A stretch of DNA of 43,426 nt, from assembly GCA_017882715.1 (NCBI GenBank), contig JADGOY010000011.1, positions 1 through 43,426 on the forward strand. The letters run 5' to 3'. Positions 34,347 to 43,181 of the stretch are shown in pieces; within the stretch, counting starts at the first letter, position 1, and each line of letters begins with the position of its first letter. The notes beneath the pieces were generated by a model. The model was not told where the DNA came from. It searched no databases and saw only the letters and a program-made list of their open reading frames with translations. The stretch comes from Nakamurella sp. GTDB lineage: Bacteria; Actinomycetota; Actinomycetes; Mycobacteriales; Nakamurellaceae. Both the position numbers and the translations under genes were made by a program.

Positions 34347-35635
34347 GTGCCTTGCTCGTAGATGTCCGGGATCCCGTCGTGATCCTGGTCGATGTTCTCC
34401 TCTTCCCACATCGCGCGGTACCGCCGGTTGCGGGCTCGCAGCAGGATCGCGGCCAGCACCGCAGCGGCGACCGATCCGGCGAGCACCGCGATCTTCACGT
34501 GATCGTCCGCGGCGGAGTTCCCGCCGAAGGCCAGTTCACCGATGAGCAGTGACACCGTGAACCCGATGCCGCCGAGCAACGCGACACCCGTGAGGTCGGG
34601 CCACGTCAAACCCTTCTGCAGCGGCCGACGGGTGATCTTGGAGGTGAGGAACGTGGAGATCAGGATGCCGATGGGCTTGCCCACCACCAGGCCGGCGATC
34701 ACGCCGATCGCGATCGGATCGGTCAGCGCGGACTGCAGCCCGGACCAGCCGCCGATGACGACGCCGGCGGACAGCAGGGCGAACAGCGGCACGGCGACGC
34801 CCGCCGAGATCGGCCGCCAGTGGTGTTCGAAACGCTCGGCCATGCCCGGCCGGTCGTCGTCCTTGCCCTTGACCTTGCGCGCCCGCACCGGGACCGCGAA
34901 ACCCAGCAGCACACCCGCTACGGTGGGGTGCACGCCCGAGGCATGTACGAGCGCCCAGGTGGCGAAGGCCAGCGGGAGCAGCAACCACCACCAGCTGATC
35001 CGGCGTTGCACCAGGAACGTGAACAGACCCAGCGGCACCATGGCCAGCAGCAGCCACTGCAGGTGCAGATCCTCGGTGTAGAAGATCGCGATGACCGTGA
35101 TGGCCAGCAGGTCGTCGACGACCGCCAGGGTGAGCAGGAACGTGCGCAGCGCGGTGGGCAGGTGGGTCGAGATGACGGCCAACACGGCCAAGGCGAAGGC
35201 GATGTCCGTCGCCGTCGGGATCGCCCAGCCCTTGGGCGCCGTCGATCCGGCGATGGCGAAGTAGACGATCGCCGGGACGATCATCCCACCCACTGCCGCA
35301 GCCACCGGGACCACCGCCCGCTGCGGATCGCGGAGATCGCCGGCGACGAACTCGCGTTTCAGCTCCAGCCCGGCGACGAAGAAGAAGATGGCCAACAACC
35401 CGTCGCCCGCCCAGGCTTCGACGGTGAGGTTGAGATGGAGAACGGCTGGACCGATCTCGGCGTCCAGCAGCTGGAAATAGCTGTCCGACGACGCGGAATT
35501 CGCCCAGATCAACGCGATCACCGTGCCGACGAGCAGCAGCGCGCCGCCGACCGTTTCCTTGCGCAGGACCGCCGCGACCCGGCCGTCCTCCGCCCACGTC
35601 CCTGGTGAGAACAGCGACTCACGCTTCGTGGCCAC
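34343..35635 (-). CDS. nhaA: Na+/H+ antiporter NhaA
   Basis: A 430-aa inner-membrane antiporter with about 12 transmembrane helices. The ion-binding Asp pair is in [10 protein letters not shown], and the discontinuous helix [11 protein letters not shown] is conserved. It exports Na+ in exchange for protons. After the last helix a charged tail ends in [13 protein letters not shown] (D416, D418, D420, G421), like the calcium loop of thrombospondin type 3 repeats. GTG start with GAAGGA upstream. The TGA stop overlaps the next gene. Confidence 0.96.
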   Translation of the reverse strand: MATKRESLFSPGTWAEDGRVAAVLRKETVGGALLLVGTVIALIWANSASSDSYFQLLDAEIGPAVLHLNLTVEAWAGDGLLAIFFFVAGLELKREFVAGDLRDPQRAVVPVAAAVGGMIVPAIVYFAIAGSTAPKGWAIPTATDIAFALAVLAVISTHLPTALRTFLLTLAVVDDLLAITVIAIFYTEDLHLQWLLLAMVPLGLFTFLVQRRISWWWLLLPLAFATWALVHASGVHPTVAGVLLGFAVPVRARKVKGKDDDRPGMAERFEHHWRPISAGVAVPLFALLSAGVVIGGWSGLQSALTDPIAIGVIAGLVVGKPIGILISTFLTSKITRRPLQKGLTWPDLTGVALLGGIGFTVSLLIGELAFGGNSAADDHVKIAVLAGSVAAAVLAAILLRARNRRYRAMWEEENIDQDHDGIPDIYEQGT

Positions 35636-35795
35636 GGGCTTGTCCTTCCACCGAGGGCTTCGGCGTCGTCAACGACGTTCTGCCGACCAGACTTCCCGGC
35701 GCACCTCGGCGAAGACTAGCCGAGCCGCGCTCCTGGCACCCTTTCGATGTTCCTTTGCCGCCGCCGGGTCCGCTTCGGTGAGTAGCGTGGCGCCC

Positions 35796-36287
35796 ATGCC
35801 CACCACCGCCGGCCACGCCGGACGGTCGGTCACGATCCCCGCGCCCGACGGCGCCCGGTGGATGGTTCCGTCGATCGTGGGTTACCGGATGCCGCCGACG
35901 CCCGGAGTGCATCGCGGGCTTCCCGGTCCCAGGCCGAGGCGGCAGTCGGGCACCTGGTGGACATCGTCGGCTTCACCGTGCCGGTCGTGCACCGATCAGA
36001 CCCGACGACCGATCGCGCACGCCGAGCTGCTGTGGCCCGACGGTGGCGGCATCATGTTCGGCGCGGAGCCGCGCGAGGAGCGCTGGTCCGGCGCGGCGGG
36101 CGCGCAACGCCACCGCCACCGCGTACCTGTCGACCGACGACGTTGCGGGCCTCGCGGTACGGGTGACGTCCGCGGGCTGGCGGGTCTTGCGGCCAATGGC
36201 CGAGACCGATTACGGGGCAACAGAATTCGCGTTCCTCGATCCGGAGGGCAACGCCTGAAGCGTGGGCAACAACCGCGGTGAAGGCGG
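35796..36287 (+). pseudogene. VOC (glyoxalase-like) family pseudogene
   Basis: A broken gene of the vicinal oxygen chelate family. Pieces appear in three frames: MVPSIVGYR from ATG 35862, then VDIVGFTVPVVHRSDP. AHAELLWPDGGGIMFGAEPREERWSGAAGAQ follows after a shift, and then TAYLSTDDVAGLAVRVTSAGWRVLRPMAETDYGATEFAFLDPEGNA. A TGA at 36256-36258 stands where family members have Trp, and SVGNNRGE continues behind it. At least two frameshifts and one nonsense change are therefore present. Confidence 0.82.
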
Positions 36288-36328
36288 CTGACCACAGCGA
36301 CCGATCTGACCAGCCACTGCCGCTCGGA

Positions 36329-38023
36329 TCAGTACGGCGACGCGCCCCACACATACACGCCGTCACCGACCGCCAACGTGTCGAAGAAGACCTCCGATGC
36401 GTCATCGGAAAGGTGGACGCAGCCATGGGACTCTGCCTCCAGGCTGCCTGCGTGGAACGCGATGCCACCGTCGAAGAACACCGAGTTCGGCATCGGGGCG
36501 TCACCGAAGATGCTCGACAGGTGGTTCTTGTCCCGCCAGTACACGGAGAACATCCCGTCCTCGGTGCGCGCCCCGGCCCGGCCAGAGGTGATCGGCACCG
36601 GGCCGTAGGTGATCTGGCCGCCGGTCTGCAACCAGGCCTGCTGGTTCGACAGGTCGACGCAGGCCGACGCCGATGCCGGGCACGGGTTGCTCGATTGGAC
36701 CGCCGCGGCGCCACCGGAATTCGGGTTGGCGACCGGCTCCTTCACGGTGAGCGTCGAGCTGGCGCTCTTCGGCTGGAAGCGGACATCGCCGGAGTATTCG
36801 ACCGTGATCGTGTGGTCCCCGGCAGCTACCGCGGACGCCGCCGCGCTGAGCGTGCCGTCGACCAGTTGCCCGGTGGCCACCGGATTTCCGTCGACGGACA
36901 CGGTGGCGGTGCCGGTCGGTTTCTGCGGAGTGCCGATCACCGAGACGCTGATGATCGCGTCCTGGCCGGGCAGCACCCCGGTCGGCGGATTGACCGCGAT
37001 GTCGACGTTGGTCTGGGTCGTCTGCACGACGAACACGGCCTGTGCGGCCTCGACGGCATCCGAGCCCGCGAACGTCACGGTGTAGTTCTTCGTCCCCGGA
37101 TCGGCGGTGTTGTAGAAGGGCAAGGACGCACGCCCGGTCGCATCGGTCGACCCCTGCGCGACGACCGTCGACCCGTCCAGCACCGTCACGCCGCCGCTGA
37201 GATCCACTCCGGGCGCGCCGGCCACGGTGACGTCGAAAGATCCCTGGTCGCCGTACCGGATCGCGTCCTTGTCCGCGGCAGCGTTGACCGACGACGTGGC
37301 CTTTGCGACCGAGACCGTGGACGTGGCAGAGCCGTTCGACACCTGGGCGGGGTTGTCCGAGGTGAACTGCGCGGTGATGGCGTGCTGGCCCACGCCGACC
37401 GACGCGGGCACGTCGATGGCGGCCTGGCCGCCGGACACCGGTTGCGCGTCCAGCGCTGTGCCGTCGATGTCGAACGTCACTGTCCCGGTCGGCGCCACGC
37501 CGGTCGCGGTGGTGAACGCGGCAAGCACAGTCGAGCCGCCACCCTCCTTCGGCGTGACGGTGAGGGTCGCGGACGCGGCGGCCGGCGCGACGGCGACGGT
37601 GGCGCTGGTCGATGCGGCGAGGGCCTGATCCCCGCCCGCGTAGCTGACTGTGATGGTCTGGCTGCCCGCGGGCAGCGACCCCGGCTGCAGCGTGACGGAA
37701 CCCGCGCCCTTCGCGTCCGTGGTCGCCGCCGTTTGCTGGCCGCCCACCGAGACCGACACCGACGCATTGGGCAGCGGGGCGCCCGCTGCGGTCAGCACGA
37801 AGCCGAGGTTCAGCGGGGCACCGTAGGGAATGATCGTGCTCGCCTGGGTGAGGACCAGTTGCGCCGCACCCCCTGCCGCCTGCTGCTGGGCCGCACCGCC
37901 GGCGCTGACCTGGTCGCGGGTCGCGTCGAGCGCACCCTGACCCGGTCCGCACGCCGACACCGCAGCCAGCGCCAGAGCCGCCCCGACGGCCGTGATGGTC
38001 CTGCCCCACCGCCTGTCAGACAT
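36329..38023 (-). CDS. L,D-transpeptidase lipoprotein with multiple Ig-like repeats
   Basis: A 564-aa exported lipoprotein. Lipobox LAAVSAC (Cys19) is followed by four to five bacterial Ig-like repeats (about 50-445), each with the pattern GTVTFDIDGT or ATVSVDGNPV, ending with YSGDVRFQPKS. The C-terminal YkuD transpeptidase domain has SHGCVHLS with H533 and C535. The repeats probably span the wall so the catalytic domain reaches its peptides. Start ATG 38023 has GGAGGT five bases upstream. It is the second Ldt in the window and is divergent from dinB. Confidence 0.93.
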   Translation of the reverse strand: MSDRRWGRTITAVGAALALAAVSACGPGQGALDATRDQVSAGGAAQQQAAGGAAQLVLTQASTIIPYGAPLNLGFVLTAAGAPLPNASVSVSVGGQQTAATTDAKGAGSVTLQPGSLPAGSQTITVSYAGGDQALAASTSATVAVAPAAASATLTVTPKEGGGSTVLAAFTTATGVAPTGTVTFDIDGTALDAQPVSGGQAAIDVPASVGVGQHAITAQFTSDNPAQVSNGSATSTVSVAKATSSVNAAADKDAIRYGDQGSFDVTVAGAPGVDLSGGVTVLDGSTVVAQGSTDATGRASLPFYNTADPGTKNYTVTFAGSDAVEAAQAVFVVQTTQTNVDIAVNPPTGVLPGQDAIISVSVIGTPQKPTGTATVSVDGNPVATGQLVDGTLSAAASAVAAGDHTITVEYSGDVRFQPKSASSTLTVKEPVANPNSGGAAAVQSSNPCPASASACVDLSNQQAWLQTGGQITYGPVPITSGRAGARTEDGMFSVYWRDKNHLSSIFGDAPMPNSVFFDGGIAFHAGSLEAESHGCVHLSDDASEVFFDTLAVGDGVYVWGASPY

Positions 38024-38207
38024 CGGTACCTCCGTCGCCTCACCGGTACGTCTGCGCACATGGAACCGTTCCGACGCACTCGCCCGGTAGCCCGCCTTGA
38101 CGATCGCGCAGGTGGACGCTACCTCGCCACGTCCACAGGTCCCAAACAGTAGGGCCTTTGCGCCCGACCACTGCGGCGTGGAGGGTGGCCTTTCGCGGGA
38201 CCGGATG

Positions 38208-38221
38208 CGAACATATGTTCG
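38208..38221. promoter_or_regulatory. SOS box (LexA site) at dinB
   Basis: The perfect palindrome CGAACATATGTTCG fits the actinobacterial LexA consensus GAAC-N4-GTTC. It also contains TATGTT (38214-38219), a possible -10. An in-frame ATG (38215) lies inside the palindrome, which suggests that translation starts further on. Confidence 0.8.
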
Positions 38222-38244
38222 TGCCGACTGAGCCGACGGCAGCT

Positions 38245-39435
38245 GTGCCGACTGTGGCGACGATCCTGCACGCCGATCTGGATGCGTTCTACGCATCGGT
38301 CGAGCAGCGCGACGACCCTCGACTACGTGGCCGGCCGGTGATCGTGGGCGCGGGGGTGGTGCTCGCCGCCAGCTACGAGGCGAAGGCCTGCGGCGTGCGG
38401 ACGGCCATGGGCGGCGCGCGGGCCCGCAGGCTCTGCCCGCAGGCGGCGGTGGTACCGCCCCGGATGTGGGCCTATTCGGCGGCGAGCAAGGCGGTATTCG
38501 AGGTGTTCCGCGACACCACCCCCCTGGTCGAGGGGATATCCATCGACGAGGCGTTCCTGGACGTCGGAGGTCTTCGGCGCGTTTCAGGCTCGCCGGAGCA
38601 GATCGCCATGCGGCTGCGCCGCGAGGTGCTGGATCGGGTCGGCCTGCGGATCACCGTGGGGGTGGCCAGGACGAAGTTCCTGGCCAAGGTGGCCAGCGCG
38701 GTGGCCAAGCCGGACGGGCTGCTGATCGTGCCGGCCGGCACCGAACTGGCCTTCCTGCACCCGTTGCCCGTCGAGCGACTCTGGGGTGTCGGAACGGTGA
38801 CGTCGAAAAAGCTCCACAACCACGGCATCTGCACCGTCGGCGAACTCGCGCGGCTCGGGGAGGCGGCACTGGTCGCGATGCTGGGGCAGGCCTCGGGACG
38901 TCACCTGCATGCGCTGGCCCACAACAGGGACCCCCGGCCGATCCAGGTGAGCCGCCGAAGAGGGTCGATCGGCTCGCAACATGCGCTGGGCCGCGGGATG
39001 CGATCGTTCGACGAGATCGACGCCGTGGTGATCGGACTGGTCGACCGCGTCACCCGGCGGATGCGGTCGGCGCGGCGGGTCGGCCGGACCGTGACGCTTC
39101 GCCTGCGATTCGACGACTTCACCCGGGCCAGCCGGTCGCACACCCTGGCGCGGTCGACGGCCCACACGGAGACGATCCTGGAAACGGTGCGCGCACTGGT
39201 CGACATCGCAATGCCGATGATTCGGCAACGCGGCCTCACGCTTGTCGGCATCGCGGTCGGCAACCTGGACAGCGACGACGCCGTGCAGCTCGCCCTGCCG
39301 TTCGACCGACGCAGCGGCGACGGGCTCGACACCGCGCTTGACGGGGTGCGCAACCGGTTCGGCACCGCCGCCGTCACCCGCGCGGTCCTGCTGCATCGCG
39401 ATCCGGGCATGACGGTGCCGATGCTTCCCGATTGA
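38245..39435 (+). CDS. dinB: DNA polymerase IV (DinB, Y family)
   Basis: About 396 aa of an error-prone translesion polymerase. Catalytic acidic residues are in ILHADLDAFYASVE and in SIDEAFLDV. Finger residues lie in ASYEAKACGVRTAM, the helix-hairpin-helix in RLWGVGTVTSKKLHNHGI, and the little-finger domain is complete. The C-terminal LALPFD resembles a beta-clamp binding peptide. Starts at ATG 38215, GTG 38221, 38245 and 38254 are in frame; 38245 was chosen because the SOS box covers the first two and the family begins a few residues before ILHAD. Confidence 0.94.
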   Translation: MPTVATILHADLDAFYASVEQRDDPRLRGRPVIVGAGVVLAASYEAKACGVRTAMGGARARRLCPQAAVVPPRMWAYSAASKAVFEVFRDTTPLVEGISIDEAFLDVGGLRRVSGSPEQIAMRLRREVLDRVGLRITVGVARTKFLAKVASAVAKPDGLLIVPAGTELAFLHPLPVERLWGVGTVTSKKLHNHGICTVGELARLGEAALVAMLGQASGRHLHALAHNRDPRPIQVSRRRGSIGSQHALGRGMRSFDEIDAVVIGLVDRVTRRMRSARRVGRTVTLRLRFDDFTRASRSHTLARSTAHTETILETVRALVDIAMPMIRQRGLTLVGIAVGNLDSDDAVQLALPFDRRSGDGLDTALDGVRNRFGTAAVTRAVLLHRDPGMTVPMLPD

Positions 39436-39909
39436 TCCGGCCGATTCGTCGTGGCCCGCTGCGGCCTGCAGTCGATTGCCGGGCGGCCGGCGGATTCATC
39501 CGAATGGAGGCCGGCGTTACCCGGTGGCCGGCCGGGTGAGTCACCACGATTGCCGAGGGCTGGCTGCCTTGTCGTTCAGTGTATTTGGCGAATCCCAATG
39601 CGCGAGGGATCCGGTGGGACAGGACGACGACAGGTGACAGCGAGCACTGGGGTTGTCGCCTCGAGACCTAACGGACCGACCCTGCCATGGAACCCGACAT
39701 GAACGCGTGGGTGACAGAACTCGCGTTCCGGTTGGCCGACTGAGGCGCCATCGGTCAGGTCCTCGTCCAGGTTCGGCGGAGCAACCGTCGCGGGTCGCCG
39801 CCGACCGGTCGGCAGTTCAACCATCCCGTGGAAACCAATTCGCACCCGGTCGTTTCGCCGTGTTCGCAGGTCAAGCCGACTGTCGGTGGCTGACGGCATT
39901 CTGCCTGCC
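39436..39909. other. Intergenic region, nothing recognised
   Basis: A 474-bp stretch between dinB and the LLM-family gene. Short frames exist on both strands, but none gives a translation I recognise. The LLM gene promoter should lie near its right end. Confidence 0.6.
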
Positions 39910-40761
39910 ATGACGAACACATCTGTGACAGGCCTCCGCAGCGGCATCGTGATCAGTAGCGCCAGCCCGCGGGAGTTCAGCGAACTGGCGGTGGCGGCCG
40001 AGGACGCCGGGTGGGACGCGATCTTCACCTGGGAGGCGGTGTGGGGGCAGGACGCCTGGGTGACGTTGACTGCGGCCGCCATGGGCACCTCACGGATCCG
40101 GTTGGGCACCATGCTGACCCCGCTCCCCCGGATCCGGCCCTGGGATCTGGCGAGCCGGGTAGCGACCCTCGACGACCTGTCGGGCGGGCGGGTGCAGCTG
40201 GCGGTCGGGCTGGGGGCGTTGCACGACGGGTGGCTGGCGTTCGAGGCCGACGAGGGCCGCAAGGTCCGCGCGGAGAAACTCGACGAGGGCCTGGCCATCT
40301 ACGACGGACTGATGCATGGACAGCCGTTCTCCTTCTCCGGCAGGCACTATCAGGTCCGCCCGACCACCTTCCGGCCGCCACCACCGCCGGTCCAGCAGCC
40401 CCGCGTGCCTGTCTGGGTCATCGGCGCTCATCCGTCGGAGAAGTCGCTGGGCCGGGCCGCCCGGTGGGACGGGTTGCTGTCGACCAAGGTCGGGTACGAC
40501 GCGGAAACTCCTTTCACCCCAGCAGATCTGGTCGACGTGGTGGGAGCGGTCCGGCCTCTGCGGGAGGCCGCCGGGTTGTCGTGGGAGGGCTACGACGTGG
40601 TCGCCGAAGGGATCAGCGAGCCCGGCCCGGCCGGAGACGAACACGTTCGCAAGTGGGCCGAGGCCGGCGCGAACTGGTGGGTGGAATCCGATTGGTCCAT
40701 GGAGGGCGACCCCGTGGCGCGGCACCGCAGGCGGATCGAGGCGGGGCCACCGAAACCGTGA
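39910..40761 (+). CDS. LLM class flavin/F420-dependent oxidoreductase
   Basis: A 283-aa TIM-barrel enzyme of the luciferase-like monooxygenase superfamily. Motifs include ELAVAAEDAGWDAIFTWE, RIRLGTMLTPLPRIRPWDLASRVATLDDLSGGR and the PVWVIGAHPSEKSLGRAARWDG segment. The Arg/Pro pattern PLPRIRPWDLA is frequent in F420-dependent members, but FMN use is possible. The substrate is unknown. Start ATG 39910; an in-frame GTG at 39886 is the alternative. Confidence 0.88.
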   Translation: MTNTSVTGLRSGIVISSASPREFSELAVAAEDAGWDAIFTWEAVWGQDAWVTLTAAAMGTSRIRLGTMLTPLPRIRPWDLASRVATLDDLSGGRVQLAVGLGALHDGWLAFEADEGRKVRAEKLDEGLAIYDGLMHGQPFSFSGRHYQVRPTTFRPPPPPVQQPRVPVWVIGAHPSEKSLGRAARWDGLLSTKVGYDAETPFTPADLVDVVGAVRPLREAAGLSWEGYDVVAEGISEPGPAGDEHVRKWAEAGANWWVESDWSMEGDPVARHRRRIEAGPPKP

Positions 40762-40983
40762 TCACCTCGACGCGGTTCCACCGGTGACCACCCGACACGG
40801 CCGGGTACAACCGCCACATTCCGATGCCGCTTTCCGGCCTTGTCGGCGATCTTGGACCGCCGCAACTCCGATCTTCACCGCTGTCGAGTTGTCCACATTA
40901 CGCAGCGTGAGATTTCTCAACTCACCGGAGCGATGGGTATCGTCCACCCGGTCGTGCCGTCGAGGCGAAAGGGGGCAGCGACC

Positions 40984-41838
40984 GTGGGAGCCTTTGTCGG
41001 CCTGCTCGCCGGCTTCGGACTGCTGCTGATCTGGCACGGCGCGACCGCAAGGCCGACGGCGCCGCGCACCCGGGTCCGGTCGCAGCGGACGCGCGAACAT
41101 CTCATCCAGGCCGGCCTGAACGGCGTCACCCCCGCCCAACTGGTGGCTCTGCAGGTGCTCGGTGCGCTGCTGGTCGGGGTGCTGGGCATCGCGCTCACCC
41201 AGTCGATCAGCGTCTCGGCCATCTTCGCGGTTTTCGCCGCCGCGGTCCCGAGGCTGATCGTGTCCAGGCTGCGCCACAAGAGGCAGGCCGACCTTCGCGA
41301 GCTGTGGCCGGAGGTCGTCGACAACCTCACCTCGGGTGTGCGAGCCGGGCTGTCCCTGCCAGAGGCGCTGTCCGCGATCGGCACCCGCGGGCCGGAGCAG
41401 TTGCGCGAACCGTTCAGGCAGTTCGGTGCCGACTACCGCACCAGCGGGCGGTTCAACGAGAGCCTCGACCGGCTCAAGGCTGCGCTGGCCGACCCTGTCG
41501 GCGACCGCGTGTGCGAATCGTTGCGAGTCGCGCGCGAGGTCGGTGGCACCGACCTGGGCCGGCTGCTGTCCACCCTGTCCGGATTCCTGCGGGACGACGC
41601 TCGCACCAGGGCCGAACTCCTCGCCCGGCAATCGTGGTCGGTCAACGCCGCTCGCATGGCAGTGGCGGCGCCGTGGCTGGTATTGATCTTGCTGGCGACC
41701 CAGCGCGAGACGCTGCAGGCCTACGACACTCCGACCGGCACGCTGATCCTGGCCATCGGCGCGATTCTCTCGCTGATCGCCTACCGGCTGATGATCCGGA
41801 TCGGGCGGCTCCCCGAAGAACGCCGGGTGCTGCGATGA
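40984..41838 (+). CDS. tadB: Tad pilus inner-membrane protein TadB
   Basis: A 284-aa protein of the T2SF (GspF-like) family that forms the Tad assembly platform. It has an N-terminal TM helix (about 2-20), helices at about 55-90, the cytosolic T2SF domain (ELWPEVVDNLTSGVRAGLSLPEAL, FRQFGADYRTSGRF) and two C-terminal helices (about 220-275). Start GTG 40984 has AGGGGG upstream; ATG 40933 is an alternative. Its TGA overlaps tadC as ATGA. Confidence 0.92.
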   Translation: MGAFVGLLAGFGLLLIWHGATARPTAPRTRVRSQRTREHLIQAGLNGVTPAQLVALQVLGALLVGVLGIALTQSISVSAIFAVFAAAVPRLIVSRLRHKRQADLRELWPEVVDNLTSGVRAGLSLPEALSAIGTRGPEQLREPFRQFGADYRTSGRFNESLDRLKAALADPVGDRVCESLRVAREVGGTDLGRLLSTLSGFLRDDARTRAELLARQSWSVNAARMAVAAPWLVLILLATQRETLQAYDTPTGTLILAIGAILSLIAYRLMIRIGRLPEERRVLR

Positions 41839-42773
41839 ACCTGGTGCTCATCGGTGCACTGCTCGGTGGCCTGGCCGGAGCCGGGCTGCTGATGGCGATA
41901 CTCGCCGCGCCGCCGTTGCGCCGGCCCACGCTCTCGGACCGGATCGCTCCATACCTCACCGACGCGGCCAAGCCGTCCCGGCTGCTCACCGGCAGCGCGA
42001 CCGGCGGCACCGTCACAGCCCTCGGCCGCATGACCGCGCCACTGGTCCGCGACGCGGTCAGGTTCATCGACAAGGTGCTCGGCGGCCGCGCCTCCGTCGC
42101 CCGCCGACTGGCCGCGCTGGATTCACGGCTCACCGTCGATCAGTTCCGGACCGAGCAGGTGTTGTGGGGTGCCGCCGGCGCGGCGGCAGGCGCCGGGATC
42201 GGCGTGCTGGCCGTGCTCGTGGGTCAGTCCAATCCCCTGATCCTGGTGCTGCTCATCCTCTGCTGTGCCGCCGCGGGGGTGCTCGGCCGGGACTGGTGGC
42301 TCAGCCAGGCCGTGGCCAAACGCGACGCCGAGATCATCGCCGAATTCCCGGTGATCGCCGAGATGCTCGCCCTGGCCGTGACCGCCGGCGAAGGCCCGAT
42401 GGGCGCCATCGATCGCATCACCCGACTCGCGCACGGTCCGCTGGTCACTCAGCTCGCCGGAGTCCTGGCGGAAACGCGCGCCGGCATGCCCTTCCTGACG
42501 GCCATCACCGGTCTGCGGGACCGGACGCGACTGGAGCCACTGGCTCGATTCCTGGACGGCATGGCCGTCGCCATAGAGCGCGGTACGCCGTTGGCCGACG
42601 TGCTGCGCGCCCAGGCTGCCGACGTACGAGCGCTCGGCAAGCGGCAACTGCTGGAAACGGGCGGCCGCAAGGAAATCGCGATGATGGTGCCCGTTGTCTT
42701 CCTGGTCCTGCCCATCACCATCCTGTTTGCCCTGTACCCGGGTCTGATCGCCATCACGGCGGTCGCCCAGTGA
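41835..42773 (+). CDS. tadC: Tad pilus inner-membrane protein TadC
   Basis: A 312-aa T2SF-family membrane protein that partners TadB. An N-terminal helix (2-24), two central helices (about 108-152), the T2SF segment FPVIAEMLALAVTAGEGPMGAIDRI, and a C-terminal helix ending PITILFALYPGLIAI are visible. The start overlaps the tadB stop by four bases, so the two are translationally coupled. Confidence 0.93.
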   Translation: MNLVLIGALLGGLAGAGLLMAILAAPPLRRPTLSDRIAPYLTDAAKPSRLLTGSATGGTVTALGRMTAPLVRDAVRFIDKVLGGRASVARRLAALDSRLTVDQFRTEQVLWGAAGAAAGAGIGVLAVLVGQSNPLILVLLILCCAAAGVLGRDWWLSQAVAKRDAEIIAEFPVIAEMLALAVTAGEGPMGAIDRITRLAHGPLVTQLAGVLAETRAGMPFLTAITGLRDRTRLEPLARFLDGMAVAIERGTPLADVLRAQAADVRALGKRQLLETGGRKEIAMMVPVVFLVLPITILFALYPGLIAITAVAQ

Positions 42774-42929
42774 CCATCTGCCCGGCCCGACGCCGGTGCC
42801 GCGACCCCATAGCCCCCGTCCACCGTGCCGCTCGGATCCAACCTGCCCGCTCCAACCCGATCCAGCACCCTGCTCCGCTCGCACCGAGCATCCACCCGCA
42901 CCCGCGGCCGACCACTCCAGGAGACCCAC

Positions 42930-43181
42930 ATGCCGACCAAGTTGACCCATGCCGCAGCGACATGGCTGACTGCCGTGACTCTCTCGCTCGTCGCGCGCGT
43001 CAATGCGCCAGCGACGGCGAATCGCAGTGCAACGGACGACCACGACCGCGGGGACGTGCCGGGCTGGGTGATGATCACCGTGATGACGGCCATCGTCGTC
43101 ATCGCCTTGTTGGCGGTGTTCCGCGAACAGGTGGTGACGGCGGTCCAGAACGCCTTCCAGTCGGTCTCCGGCGCGCGCTGA
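42930..43181 (+). CDS. Small pilin-like (Flp-type) membrane protein
   Basis: An 83-aa protein. A basic N-terminal region with a weak hydrophobic stretch leads to DRGDVPGWVMITVMTAIVVIALLAVF, a single hydrophobic helix, and then the amphipathic tail FREQVVTAVQNAFQSVSGAR. The position after tadC and the pattern are those of Flp-pilin-like proteins in actinobacterial tad loci. The start ATG 42930 has AGGAGA upstream. Direct identification as the major pilin is not certain. Confidence 0.75.
   Translation: MPTKLTHAAATWLTAVTLSLVARVNAPATANRSATDDHDRGDVPGWVMITVMTAIVVIALLAVFREQVVTAVQNAFQSVSGAR

Noticed and set aside
36278-38152. A 624-codon open frame on the plus strand
   Set aside because: It is antisense to the well-supported L,D-transpeptidase gene and translates to low-complexity Arg/Gly-rich sequence, a usual shadow in high-GC DNA.
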